The notes: a model not told the origin generated them from the sequence alone. A stretch of DNA of 23,212 nt from Clostridiales bacterium (GCA_019421385.1 JAHZFK010000004.1:48165-71376); one strand, 5' to 3'. Counted from the first letter of the stretch, positions 16,114 through 23,212 are shown. Program-made: numbers and translations.

Positions 16114-16992
16114 CTATGAAAAATTCTCATGGATGACCGAACGGATATTTTCCAGCTGCGTTGACGCGCTTGCATCAATGATCTCATCCGGCATTTCCAC
16201 AATGCAGGTTCCTGATTCGGCATCCCGCATGGGTACGATCTTGATATGATCGGACAAGCTGGACAGCGCCGCAGACAAGGACGGGTCGCTTTGCGCAACG
16301 CCTTTCACATCACAGTCTGCAACATATATCTGCACCCATTCGCGGCGCTTTAACTTTTCTGTCGCTGCAACAATCATGCGTTTGATGATCTCTTCGCTGC
16401 TTTTCAAGCTGACGTGAATCACCTTTTCCGCCACAGTTACGGCCACATCCAATAGCTCACCGCTTAATTTATCTATCTTCTCATCGCGCATATTGTTTGC
16501 CTGCGTGAGAAACCGCTGCACCGCCTCCACAGATTCCTGTGCCGCTTTGTGCATCGCGGCGGATGCCTCTTGCTGGCCTTTGCGCTGACCTTCTACATAG
16601 CCTTGGTTATAGCCCTCTTCCGATGCTTGTTGGTGGATTCTCGCCACCTCGGCTTCGGCAGCCTGCTTCGCCTGTTCTATGATATGCTCGGCCTGCGCCT
16701 GCGCATTCCGGATCAATTCATCTGCCTGTGCCTGTGCCATGGAAAGCGCCCGCTCAAAGCTGCCGCTTTCCGGCTCTCGTATTTCCTCCTCCTGCGCTTC
16801 CGGTTCAGCAACATGCTGCACTGACTTTTCTTCCTGCGCAGGCTTTCCACCGACCGCTCCCTCGCTGGGAACGCTTTCCTTGAGGCGGATCATCTCCTCC
16901 AACTGGCTGACCAGTTGTTCCTCATCCGGCAGCTCGTATTCTTCAGCCTTCGGTTTCATGAAATACTTCAGAATACTAGGCAATGATCTCAT
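16114..16992 (-). CDS. fliH: Flagellar assembly protein FliH
   Basis: Cytoplasmic regulator and membrane/C-ring tether of the FliI ATPase. It has 292 residues with an acidic, Pro-rich N terminus. A long Ala/Gln coiled coil covers about 80-150 and contains the FliH hallmark glycine repeat at 127, 131, 135 and 139 (GYNQGYVEGQRKG). The C-terminal domain includes ELLDVAVTVAEKVIHVSLKS and ESGTCIVEMPDEIIDASAST. The start overlaps the end of fliG by 17 nt, indicating translational coupling. Confidence 0.93.
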   Translation of the reverse strand: MRSLPSILKYFMKPKAEEYELPDEEQLVSQLEEMIRLKESVPSEGAVGGKPAQEEKSVQHVAEPEAQEEEIREPESGSFERALSMAQAQADELIRNAQAQAEHIIEQAKQAAEAEVARIHQQASEEGYNQGYVEGQRKGQQEASAAMHKAAQESVEAVQRFLTQANNMRDEKIDKLSGELLDVAVTVAEKVIHVSLKSSEEIIKRMIVAATEKLKRREWVQIYVADCDVKGVAQSDPSLSAALSSLSDHIKIVPMRDAESGTCIVEMPDEIIDASASTQLENIRSVIHENFS

Positions 16993-17983
16993 CCTTTCCG
17001 CCCTTCAGAATAATGATTTCATTGCGCTCTTCCAGATCACGAATGATACCAACAATACGCTGCTGTGCCTCTTCCACGTCACGAATACGCACATTGGTCG
17101 TAATTTCGAGGTCTTCCTCGATGTTCTGACGCATACGGGTAGACATATTGGTAAACAGCTTGTCGGCAACATCCTTGTTGGCGCCCTTGAGTGCCAGAAC
17201 AATATCGCGCATATCGCAATCGCGTACAAAGCGCTGTACCGAACGGTCGTCCATATGTACGATATCCTCGAATACGAACATACGCTTGCGGATCTCCTCG
17301 GCCAGCGTACCGTCGTTCTCTTCCAAGCCGTCGAAAATCGCCTTTTCGCTCGAACGCTCCAAGTTGTTCATGATCGCAGCAATATGATCCAGACCACCGA
17401 TCTGTACATTCTCCGTAACAATAAGGCTGGAGAACTTCTTCTGCAGTTCGTCCTCGATCATCTTGACCGCCGTCGGCGATGCACTCTCCATACGCGCGAT
17501 GCTCTTTACTACGCGCAGCTTCTTCTTGGGCGGCAACTCTTCCAGAACAGCCGCCGCTTTATCAGGATCGACATACGACAGCACCAGCGCAATGGTCTGC
17601 GCACGCTCATGCTGCAATGTAGAAAGCAATGTTTTTGCGTCCGTCTTATTGAGGAACGAGAACGAACGGTTGCTGAGTGCCTTGGTGACCTTGCTCAGCA
17701 GCTGATCGGCCGCCTGATCGCCAAAGGCTTTTTGCAGTACCGAACGGGCATATTCCATGCCGCCTTCGGTAATGGCCTTATTGGTCAGGCACATCTGATA
17801 AAAGTCTTCCAGCACCTGCTCCGTTTGTTCCGGATCAACATATCCAAGCTTCGCAACCTCAATCGTCAGCTGCTCGAGTTCATCCGAATTCATATACTGA
17901 TAAATCCGGGATGCTTTTTCCGTGCCAATGGCAACAATGACGGTTGCCGCTTTTTGTGCCTGCGTCAACTCCTGCTCAGCCAT
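16976..17983 (-). CDS. fliG: Flagellar motor switch protein FliG
   Basis: Rotor protein that connects FliF to the switch and interacts with the MotA stator. I prefer ATG 17983 (335 residues, MAEQELTQAQKAATVIVAIG), with GGAGG 6 nt upstream. A GTG at 17989 is nearly on top of that site. The N-terminal FliF-binding domain runs to about 100. The middle domain has ERAQTIALVLSYVDPDKAAA, in which the usual EHPQ motif reads ERAQ. The C-terminal torque domain includes FVFEDIVHMDDRSVQRFVRD and ALKGANKDVADKLFTNMSTR. It overlaps fliF by 8 nt and fliH by 17 nt. Confidence 0.97.
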   Translation of the reverse strand: MAEQELTQAQKAATVIVAIGTEKASRIYQYMNSDELEQLTIEVAKLGYVDPEQTEQVLEDFYQMCLTNKAITEGGMEYARSVLQKAFGDQAADQLLSKVTKALSNRSFSFLNKTDAKTLLSTLQHERAQTIALVLSYVDPDKAAAVLEELPPKKKLRVVKSIARMESASPTAVKMIEDELQKKFSSLIVTENVQIGGLDHIAAIMNNLERSSEKAIFDGLEENDGTLAEEIRKRMFVFEDIVHMDDRSVQRFVRDCDMRDIVLALKGANKDVADKLFTNMSTRMRQNIEEDLEITTNVRIRDVEEAQQRIVGIIRDLEERNEIIILKGGKDEIIA

Positions 17984-19595
17984 TTGCACCCTCCCCTCTG
18001 AGCCATGTACGAATCATCTGAGCCGCAATTTCCGGATTTTCTTCCGTAAACTTGCGGATCTCCTGCTTCAGTTCCATACTCTTTTCGTTCTTGATCTCCA
18101 GAACATTATCGATCTGCTCCTTAGCCTGCTCAGCCTCCAGCGCTTCTTGTGCTGCAAGCTCTTCAGCCTGCTGGGCAAGCAGCAATTCCTCCGCCTTCTT
18201 GCGGCGCTTGGAACGGATGACCAGCAGAACAATCAGCAGCAGCAACAATCCAAATACGCCTGCGCCGACATACAGCGCCCACTTGGGAATCTGCAAGCCC
18301 GGCAGGAGCGGCGTGGTCGTAGCATTTTCTGCATCCGGATTGTAGAACGGCGCTACCAGCACATTGATCTTATCCGCCTGCTGATCGGTAGAGATACCAG
18401 CCGCACGCGCGATGTGACTGATAAGCTGCGCCGTGCCGACATTGCCGGCTGTATCCTGATTGATGGTGACTGCAATCATCACATCGGTTACCACACCAAA
18501 GTTCTGTTCACTCTGCTGGGTCGAGGTATTGACATTCATATCCTCTGTACCGCTGTTTTTGATGTACTGCTCATCACCGTTTACTGCGTTCTGCGACTCC
18601 ATATAAGTCGGGATATCTGCATTGGTCGTTGTACCGACAACACCGCCGTTTTCGGTATCCTCACCGCGCACCAGTTCCTGATCATATTCCCGGTGACCGA
18701 TGATGCCTTCGCCATCCGGCGCACCTTCCGGCGTAGTATATTCCGTAGTCTCCTGTACACGGTGGCTGACATCGACCGTGCTGGTCACGCTGACCCGTAC
18801 GTTATCCGAACCGTAGATCGGGCTGAGCGCCTGCAATACTTCATTGCGGACGCGATTGTTTACCTGATTCTCCAAACGCATCTTCAGATCCGACGCAGAC
18901 GCCGTTGAAGTATCCGTGTTACCGGGCGTATAGCTGTTACCGATGGAGTCCGTGATCGTTACGCTTTCAAAATCCAACCCTTGCACACTATGTGCAACAA
19001 AGTTGCCGATTGCATCCACATAGCTGTCCGGCAGCGCACCGCCATCCTGCATCTCGACAAATACCGCAGCCGTTGCAGGCGTTGCATTGTCGCTGTCCAG
19101 CACATAGCGCTGATCCGAACCGGGGGTGATATCCACGACCGCGTTTTTAACCCCCGAAAAGTTACGGATAACCGCAGCCATGCGATCCTGCAATTCATAA
19201 TTTTTCAAGGTTTCGCGATCGGACTCACTCGACATCATGCCGACGTTATCCAAATATGTACCGTACAGGAAGCCACTCTTGGGATAACCATCCACCAGCA
19301 GCTTAGCTTGCAGGTTGGCCACTTGGTCTTGCGGCACTTTGATTGTGTCGCCCTCTATCTTATAATCTGTTGCTCCATACTCGTCCAACTTGCCCACAAT
19401 TGCCGAAGCTTCGTCGGTCGTGAGTCCCGTGACAAGTGTTTCATACGGCTGATTACTCAAAGTCAATGCCAGGATAACAGAAACAGCAATAACCACGATC
19501 AAAGCGACCGCGGTAATTTTTATATACTTGGATTTGTTCTCCCCAACATATAAGTCTTTGACTTTTTTCAGACCGTTCTGAAATTTCTCTTTCAC
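17976..19595 (-). CDS. fliF: Flagellar MS-ring protein FliF
   Basis: Forms the membrane/supramembrane ring that nucleates the basal body and houses the export gate. It has 539 residues from a GTG at 19595, with GGAG about 8 nt upstream. Two membrane helices flank the periplasmic-side domain, at about 24-46 and 439-462. Between them are ring-building motifs (LYGTYLDNVGMMSSESDRET, then ALSPIYGSDNVRVSVTSTVD). The cytoplasmic tail is charged and ends with the FliG-binding region (FTEENPEIAAQMIRTWLRG). It lies 58 nt after fliE. Confidence 0.98.
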   Translation of the reverse strand: MKEKFQNGLKKVKDLYVGENKSKYIKITAVALIVVIAVSVILALTLSNQPYETLVTGLTTDEASAIVGKLDEYGATDYKIEGDTIKVPQDQVANLQAKLLVDGYPKSGFLYGTYLDNVGMMSSESDRETLKNYELQDRMAAVIRNFSGVKNAVVDITPGSDQRYVLDSDNATPATAAVFVEMQDGGALPDSYVDAIGNFVAHSVQGLDFESVTITDSIGNSYTPGNTDTSTASASDLKMRLENQVNNRVRNEVLQALSPIYGSDNVRVSVTSTVDVSHRVQETTEYTTPEGAPDGEGIIGHREYDQELVRGEDTENGGVVGTTTNADIPTYMESQNAVNGDEQYIKNSGTEDMNVNTSTQQSEQNFGVVTDVMIAVTINQDTAGNVGTAQLISHIARAAGISTDQQADKINVLVAPFYNPDAENATTTPLLPGLQIPKWALYVGAGVFGLLLLLIVLLVIRSKRRKKAEELLLAQQAEELAAQEALEAEQAKEQIDNVLEIKNEKSMELKQEIRKFTEENPEIAAQMIRTWLRGEGANG

Positions 19596-19653
19596 AATCT
19601 TCTCCGCCTCATCCCAGTGTTTCCTTCATCCCCGAGGTGTCGCAATTGCACTA

Positions 19654-19968
19654 TTATATGCTCATGCGTGTAATTTCACTATAGGCATCCAGTGCTTTGT
19701 TTCTCAGTTCCGCAAGCAACTGAACAGAAAGTGTTGCTTTCGTGCCAGCAATGGTTGCCACAGCCGGATTATCCAGCTGACCCGTGGCCAACAAGTACTG
19801 TGCCTCACTATACTCTGCATCCGTCTGTTTTACATCGTTGATTGCATTCTGAAACACATCCGCAAATACCGGAAAACCGTTTTGCGAAGAAGTTGTATTC
19901 TCCTTTTCATTCGTCCGATCCAGAGAAATCGTATCCCACAAAGGCTGTATCGAACCAATCGTTGCCAT
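19654..19968 (-). CDS. fliE: Flagellar hook-basal body protein FliE
   Basis: Export-substrate adaptor that joins the MS ring/export gate to the proximal rod. It has 104 residues. The C-terminal half is diagnostic (KATLSVQLLAELRNKALDAY, then SEITRMSI), preceded by FADVFQNAINDVKQTDAEYS. The ATG at 19968 has AAGGAGG 8 nt upstream and lies 17 nt after flgC. The flgB-flgC-fliE-fliF order is that of the Bacillus/Clostridium operon. Confidence 0.96.
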   Translation of the reverse strand: MATIGSIQPLWDTISLDRTNEKENTTSSQNGFPVFADVFQNAINDVKQTDAEYSEAQYLLATGQLDNPAVATIAGTKATLSVQLLAELRNKALDAYSEITRMSI

Positions 19969-19985
19969 GATTTCTGCCTCCTTAT

Positions 19986-20453
19986 TTATCTACCGATATC
20001 AAGTGCCCGCGTGGCAACTGTTTTCAAAGTATTAAACGCGGTGACATTTGCCGAATAAGCCTGCGTTGCTGCCATAGCGTCCGTGACTTCTTTGACCAAG
20101 TCCACATTCGGCATTTCAACATATCCATCTGCGTTCGCATCCGGATGTGTCGGGTCATATTGCAACTTAAACGGGCTGGTATCCTCCACGATCTGCGTGA
20201 CACGGACACCGCCCGTCTGTGACAAATTATAAGTTTCCGCAGGAATGTTACCCGCCGCTTGTGCGAGTACATCACGAAATGTATTTCGGCCTCCATCGGC
20301 CTCCATCACTACCATCTTGCGTTGATAAGGACCCTCTCCCCCATCGACACGAGTGGTATTGATATTTGCAACATTTTCCGAAATAACATCCAAACGGAGT
20401 TGCTGCGCCGTCAATGCAGAGCCGGTAATGTTCATTGAACTCAAGAATGCCAT
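19986..20453 (-). CDS. flgC: Flagellar proximal rod protein FlgC
   Basis: Rod subunit exported early in basal-body assembly. It has 155 residues. The N-terminal rod motif is present (LRLDVISENVANINTTRVDG, then GPYQRKMVVMEADGG). The C-terminal part reads YVEMPNVDLVKEVTDAMAAT and AYSANVTAFNTLKTVATRAL, typical of the family. It begins 18 nt after flgB with a GGAAGGGGA site about 10 nt before the ATG. Confidence 0.97.
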   Translation of the reverse strand: MAFLSSMNITGSALTAQQLRLDVISENVANINTTRVDGGEGPYQRKMVVMEADGGRNTFRDVLAQAAGNIPAETYNLSQTGGVRVTQIVEDTSPFKLQYDPTHPDANADGYVEMPNVDLVKEVTDAMAATQAYSANVTAFNTLKTVATRALDIGR

Positions 20454-20471
20454 GATCTATTTCCCCTTCCC

Positions 20472-20855
20472 TTATTGTCCACGAATCGCAGCGCGGATCA
20501 GCGAAAGATCCGTAGAAATCGCATTCATCACATGCTGCTGCTGCAAAGCATTTCTGGCCAGTTCGATGCTCTGCTCCGTTGCATCCACACCATTTCCATC
20601 CATACGAGCGGTCTCATTATCCGCAACATGCACCGTTGCCTGTGCGCTTTCCAACGCATTCCGCATATCGGATGCATTGCCATCCGCAGCAGCCTGCAAA
20701 CGCGACCGGAATGTTTCTTCAAAGGTGACATACTTCGTTTTATAGTTCGGTGTCTCCACATTGGCGAGATTATCCAAAATCGCCGTCTGTTTTGTCCACA
20801 AGAAGTCCATGGATCGCTCCATCATCAGAAGCGTATTATTGGTTATTGAATTCAT
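20472..20855 (-). CDS. flgB: Flagellar proximal rod protein FlgB, first gene of the operon
   Basis: Rod subunit and the promoter-proximal gene of the flagellar block. With ATG 20855 it has 127 residues starting MNSITNNTLLMMERSMDFLW, which fits the family. An upstream in-frame TTG at 20882 would add nine aromatic-rich residues with no convincing ribosome binding site. The motif LDNLANVETPNYKTKYVTFE is characteristic, and the C terminus (MNAISTDLSLIRAAIRGQ) is normal. The ribosome binding site is modest (GGGGG about 9 nt upstream). The gene lies downstream of two candidate promoters and more than 300 nt of AT-rich leader/intergenic DNA. Confidence 0.95.
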   Translation of the reverse strand: MNSITNNTLLMMERSMDFLWTKQTAILDNLANVETPNYKTKYVTFEETFRSRLQAAADGNASDMRNALESAQATVHVADNETARMDGNGVDATEQSIELARNALQQQHVMNAISTDLSLIRAAIRGQ

Positions 20856-20908
20856 TATTTCGAACCCCCAGTACCAGCGCAATCAGCGCAACCTAAAGAT
20901 TTATTTAT

Positions 20909-20937
20909 ATTGTACTATAATTAATTGACTTTTACAA
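20909..20937 (-). promoter_or_regulatory. Candidate sigma-A promoter, proximal to flgB
   Basis: Read on the minus strand: TTGTAA (20932-20937), a 17-nt spacer, then TACAAT (20909-20914). These match the -35 consensus at 4 of 6 positions and the -10 consensus at 5 of 6, with ideal spacing. A start point near 20902 would give a leader of about 47 nt before the flgB ATG. The surroundings are AT-rich, so chance matches are possible. Confidence 0.5.
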
Positions 20938-20943
20938 TCACTT

Positions 20944-20961
20944 TCGACATATTTTTGTCGA
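20944..20961 (-). repeat. Small inverted repeat upstream of the proximal promoter
   Basis: TCGACA and TGTCGA form a 6-bp inverted repeat with a 6-nt AT loop (20944-20949 and 20956-20961). It lies just upstream of the -35 element of the proximal promoter candidate. It could be an operator for a dimeric regulator, or a hairpin if transcription starts further upstream. There is no direct evidence for either. Confidence 0.4.
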
Positions 20962-20962
20962 C

Positions 20963-21045
20963 TTGCTCGGCAATTTTCACAATAAATGCAATTTTATCCT
21001 TTTTTCCTAGCGTTTCAAGCATTAAACCTATGCTATTCCGAGCAA
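20963..21045 (-). repeat. Long-range 8-bp inverted repeat in the flgB leader
   Basis: TTGCTCGG at 20963-20970 and CCGAGCAA at 21038-21045 are exact reverse complements, 67 nt apart. If transcription starts at the distal promoter (about 21099), both arms lie in the leader RNA and could pair to enclose the AT-rich stretch between them. A chance match of this length within 100 nt is not negligible. Confidence 0.35.
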
Positions 21046-21062
21046 TTAAATCATATTTTTGA

Positions 21063-21092
21063 TTTTTGAATCAAAAAAACCAAATGTGGTTT
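21063..21092 (-). repeat. Two adjacent AT-rich palindromes downstream of the distal promoter
   Basis: TTTTTGA-A-TCAAAAA (21063-21077) abuts AAACCA-AATG-TGGTTT (21077-21092). Both are perfect inverted repeats. They lie just downstream of the start point expected from the distal promoter candidate, where a repressor site would be effective. They are AT-rich, so their significance is uncertain. Confidence 0.35.
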
Positions 21093-21105
21093 CTGAATTT
21101 TGTAA

Positions 21106-21133
21106 ATTGTATGAACATTCCTGTTTTTTTCAA
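21106..21133 (-). promoter_or_regulatory. Candidate sigma-A promoter, distal to flgB
   Basis: Minus strand TTGAAA (21128-21133), a 16-nt spacer, then TACAAT (21106-21111). Each hexamer matches the housekeeping consensus at 5 of 6 positions. It lies about 45 nt downstream of the terminator of the preceding gene, a natural place for an operon promoter. It would give a leader of about 245 nt before flgB. Confidence 0.55.
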
Positions 21134-21177
21134 TATGGAAAATATTGCTTTTCGCTAATTTCTTCGCGGTTTGCGAG

Positions 21178-21209
21178 AAAAAGCGGGTCCGGCTATCCGC
21201 CGAACCCGC
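21178..21209 (-). terminator. Rho-independent terminator of the SLH protein gene
   Basis: On the minus strand GCGGGTTCGGC, a 5-nt loop (GGATA) and GCCGGACCCGC form an 11-pair stem, with one G-U pair, followed by TTTTTCTC. It begins 7 nt after the stop codon of the SLH protein gene. It should separate that gene from the flagellar operon. Confidence 0.92.
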
Positions 21210-21216
21210 CCTCGCA

Positions 21217-23212
21217 TTATACATAAGAAGATGCAAGCTGAATATAACGATATGCCCAATACGAATAGGGAACGTCTTTATAATAAACACCGCCGCCTCC
21301 CGTTGTGCGGTTCAGCACGCGGGTCATTACAGTCGCAACCTCACTGCGCACAATGTAGGCGTAGGGACGGAAAGTTCCGTCAGAATAACCATTGATCCAC
21401 CCAGCTGATGCAGCATAACGGATTGCGTCACTATTTGATGTACCGCTGATATCGCTGAAGCGCGCCGCGCTGCTGCTCACGCTTGGAGAACCGGACAAAC
21501 GATAGAGCATCTCCGTCAATTCACCCCGTGTAATGTATTGATCCGGATAGAAATACGTGGTTCGATCAATGATGCCTGCATTTGCAAAAGCATTCACTTC
21601 CTGCGCACACCACATTCCCCACGGAACATCCTGATATACACTTTGCGACGAACTATTTTCTACATTAACCGTGCTCATACGATACAACATGACCACCACT
21701 TCCGCACGGGTCATATAGTTTTCCGGCCGGAATGTTCCGTCGGAATATCCGTTCATGAATGCGTTACGACTCGACGTATTTAACCGTATCGTATTGGTCG
21801 GTGATACCGGATCTTTGGAATAGTACGCACGTCCCGAAACCGTCACATTCTCGTCGATATCCGTCAAATAAAGCGAAACAACACCCTTAGAGTTGCGACT
21901 CATCTGATAAGTCGTGCTGCCAACACGGATCGATGTTTTTTCCGCGCCAACCGTACGGCTATTGCTCCCCATCTTAACCGTGATTTCATCGATTTGATAA
22001 TTCGCATCCGGTGTAAAGTAAAACGTTACATCGTCACCTGCGTCAATTCTGCTGGAAGAAACACTTTTTGTGATCTTCATGTGGCTGGAGTAACCGATAG
22101 TCAGGGACGGTCTGGAAACTGAACTCGATCCCGAAGAAGTTGCGTACAGTTTTACCGGTTCTGTGACATTATCAACATATACCGCATATTCTCCGTCGCC
22201 TAAATCCTCGATCTCATAGTTCTTGCGACCTACACGAATTTCGCCATCCTCCGGTTCGGCAGAGCCACTGCTGTCACCGATGGTCAACGTAATCTTTTGT
22301 ACCGAGTAGCGGTCGGATGTTGTGCTGACATAAAACTCCACATCGTCACCGCGCGCTACCGTTTCCCCACAGTTGGTATCTATATTGATACGGGAGCCTT
22401 CTTCGGTTTCAATCGGGATATTATCCTGATCGTAGTCCGATGTGAAATAAATATTGGTATCTGTGTACATTTCCGGCAGAATAAACCAGACCTCACCAGA
22501 TTTTTCACGCACCTGCACACGGTCATTGCCCATTACCAAAAAGGTCTGTCCTGTTGCCCAACTTGCATAGCTTTTTCCATACTGAACAGTAAAATCGCTG
22601 ATGATATAACCCGGACGCGTGCTCACTCGCACTTCACAAGTCTCGCCCTGCCCTACGCTAGTCACACGGCTGCTCGGTCGCTCCAACTCCAAGCCATCAT
22701 CCACATCGACTGTCAACTTGTAGACAACCGGAATTTCTTCCACAATGGCTTCCACATCCAAATCACCATACAGCTCTCCTGAAACCGTGCTTTCTTCTTC
22801 CGCATTCCATGTCACATTCAAGCCGTTCCAATTTGTATTGCCAGCTGTCAGCGTCTCTGTTATCGTATCGTATTTTATAATAAGACTTTTGAGGCGGTAT
22901 CCGTCTTCCGGAACGACGCTCAACGAAACGTTTTTCCCTCGATTTACCTTGCTGGTTTCATTGCCATTTACTTTCGCATTTCCGGATTCCTCATGAATCC
23001 GCACGTTGTAATCCTCGGAATGGCTTTGACAGTTGATGCTGGCATCAAACAACCCTGTCAACTCACTTGTAGAAACTGTCAGAGCAAAACTACGCGACCG
23101 CTCCGGCCATGCATCCATCTTGATGGAAACACCATGGGGACTTCCCACCAGATTACCGCTAACCAATTCGACTGTTTCCTTCAAGTCCGGGCTATTGCTG
23201 GGAGCCACTTCA
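21217..23212 (-). CDS. Secreted SLH-domain protein with tandem beta domains, 5' end beyond window
   Basis: The reading frame is open to the right window edge, so start and signal peptide are not visible. About 664 residues are seen, and I number them from the GTG at 23208, which is probably an internal Val. Four tandem regions of 80-100 residues (about 68-158, 163-258, 272-357 and 368-462) share a beta-rich pattern such as GDDVTFYFTPDANYQIDEIT. The C terminus holds S-layer-homology repeats: NGYSDGTFRPENYMTRAEVV (about 486-505), a full unit at 524-573, another at 582-634 (NGYSDGTFRPYAYIVRSEVA), and a final half (YYKDVPYSYWAYRYIQLASS). Such repeats bind pyruvylated secondary cell-wall polymers, so the protein is probably displayed on the surface. 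Its function is unknown. A strong terminator follows, so its link to the flagellar genes is only proximity. Confidence 0.9.
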   Translation of the reverse strand, partial: EVAPSNSPDLKETVELVSGNLVGSPHGVSIKMDAWPERSRSFALTVSTSELTGLFDASINCQSHSEDYNVRIHEESGNAKVNGNETSKVNRGKNVSLSVVPEDGYRLKSLIIKYDTITETLTAGNTNWNGLNVTWNAEEESTVSGELYGDLDVEAIVEEIPVVYKLTVDVDDGLELERPSSRVTSVGQGETCEVRVSTRPGYIISDFTVQYGKSYASWATGQTFLVMGNDRVQVREKSGEVWFILPEMYTDTNIYFTSDYDQDNIPIETEEGSRINIDTNCGETVARGDDVEFYVSTTSDRYSVQKITLTIGDSSGSAEPEDGEIRVGRKNYEIEDLGDGEYAVYVDNVTEPVKLYATSSGSSSVSRPSLTIGYSSHMKITKSVSSSRIDAGDDVTFYFTPDANYQIDEITVKMGSNSRTVGAEKTSIRVGSTTYQMSRNSKGVVSLYLTDIDENVTVSGRAYYSKDPVSPTNTIRLNTSSRNAFMNGYSDGTFRPENYMTRAEVVVMLYRMSTVNVENSSSQSVYQDVPWGMWCAQEVNAFANAGIIDRTTYFYPDQYITRGELTEMLYRLSGSPSVSSSAARFSDISGTSNSDAIRYAASAGWINGYSDGTFRPYAYIVRSEVATVMTRVLNRTTGGGGVYYKDVPYSYWAYRYIQLASSYV

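Noticed and set aside
16679..18001. 440-codon open frame on the plus strand opposite fliH and fliG
   Set aside because: It lies entirely antisense to two well-conserved genes, shows no recognisable family, and is explained by codon bias in the real genes. The same holds for other long plus-strand frames at 9296-10243, 10680-11696, 13430-14278, 15005-15823 and 17922-18908.
20856..20882. Nine-codon N-terminal extension of flgB from a TTG
   Set aside because: The extension (MRWYWGFEI) is unlike FlgB N termini and has no good ribosome binding site; the ATG at 20855 fits the family.
20966..20997. Possible sigma-28 promoter before flgB (TAAA ... GCCGA)
   Set aside because: The spacing between TAAA and GCCGAG is 21 nt instead of the usual 15 or so, and the -10 element is incomplete.
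21077..21092. AAACCA/TGGTTT hairpin followed by T residues as a terminator
   Set aside because: The stem has only two GC pairs, too weak for an intrinsic terminator. A strong terminator already follows the SLH gene.
21087..21101. Possible CodY box near the distal flgB promoter
   Set aside because: The minus-strand sequence AAAATTCAGAAACCA differs from the consensus AATTTTCWGAAAATT at five positions, which is too weak in AT-rich DNA. It is noted because CodY represses the B. subtilis fla/che operon.

Overview
The window is a flagellar gene cluster from a Gram-positive, Firmicutes-type bacterium, most likely class Clostridia. Three things point there: gene order close to the Bacillus/Clostridium fla/che operon, a FliY with a CheC-like domain, and an S-layer-homology (SLH) protein next door with repeats of the kind common in Oscillospirales. 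Base composition is near 50% GC by eye. I cannot name a genus. Every gene I can support lies on the minus strand, so the operon reads from high to low coordinates.

Layout in transcription order. (1) The right edge (about 23212-21217) holds the 3' part of a gene for a secreted SLH-domain protein, closed by a strong intrinsic terminator (21178-21209). (2) An AT-rich intergenic stretch (20856-21177) carries two sigma-A-like promoter candidates and several inverted repeats. It is the apparent control region of the operon. (3) Rod, basal-body and export-ATPase genes: flgB, flgC, fliE, fliF, fliG, fliH, fliI, fliJ. (4) Hook genes: fliK, flgD, a conserved TIGR02530-type flagellar operon protein, flgE. 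A very GC-rich hairpin lies just after flgE. (5) Motor genes: flbD (swrD-like), motA, motB. (6) Switch and chemotaxis genes: fliM, fliY, cheY. (7) Type III export gate: fliO, fliP, fliQ, fliR, flhB, flhA. (8) The first 198 codons of fliA (sigma-28/SigD), read from a TTG start and cut by the left window edge.

The genes are packed with short gaps or small overlaps (fliF/fliG, fliG/fliH), and no terminator is visible inside the block. A transcript of at least 20 kb from flgB to fliA is therefore plausible. Its products are the MS ring and switch, the export gate and ATPase complex, rod and hook parts, the stator, one response regulator and its probable phosphatase, and finally the sigma factor expected to switch on late (filament) genes.

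Most of the block is canonical. Departures from the Bacillus/Clostridium pattern are: no fliL between motB and fliM; no ylxF between fliJ and fliK; no flhF, flhG or che genes between flhA and fliA; and a FliY whose CheY-binding-like motif sits in the middle of a long Pro/Gln/Ala linker rather than at the N terminus. The least understood items are the SLH protein, the leader region and the flgE-flbD hairpin. I see no RNA genes, insertion sequences, CRISPR arrays or plus-strand genes, and no clear sign of a wholly undescribed system.
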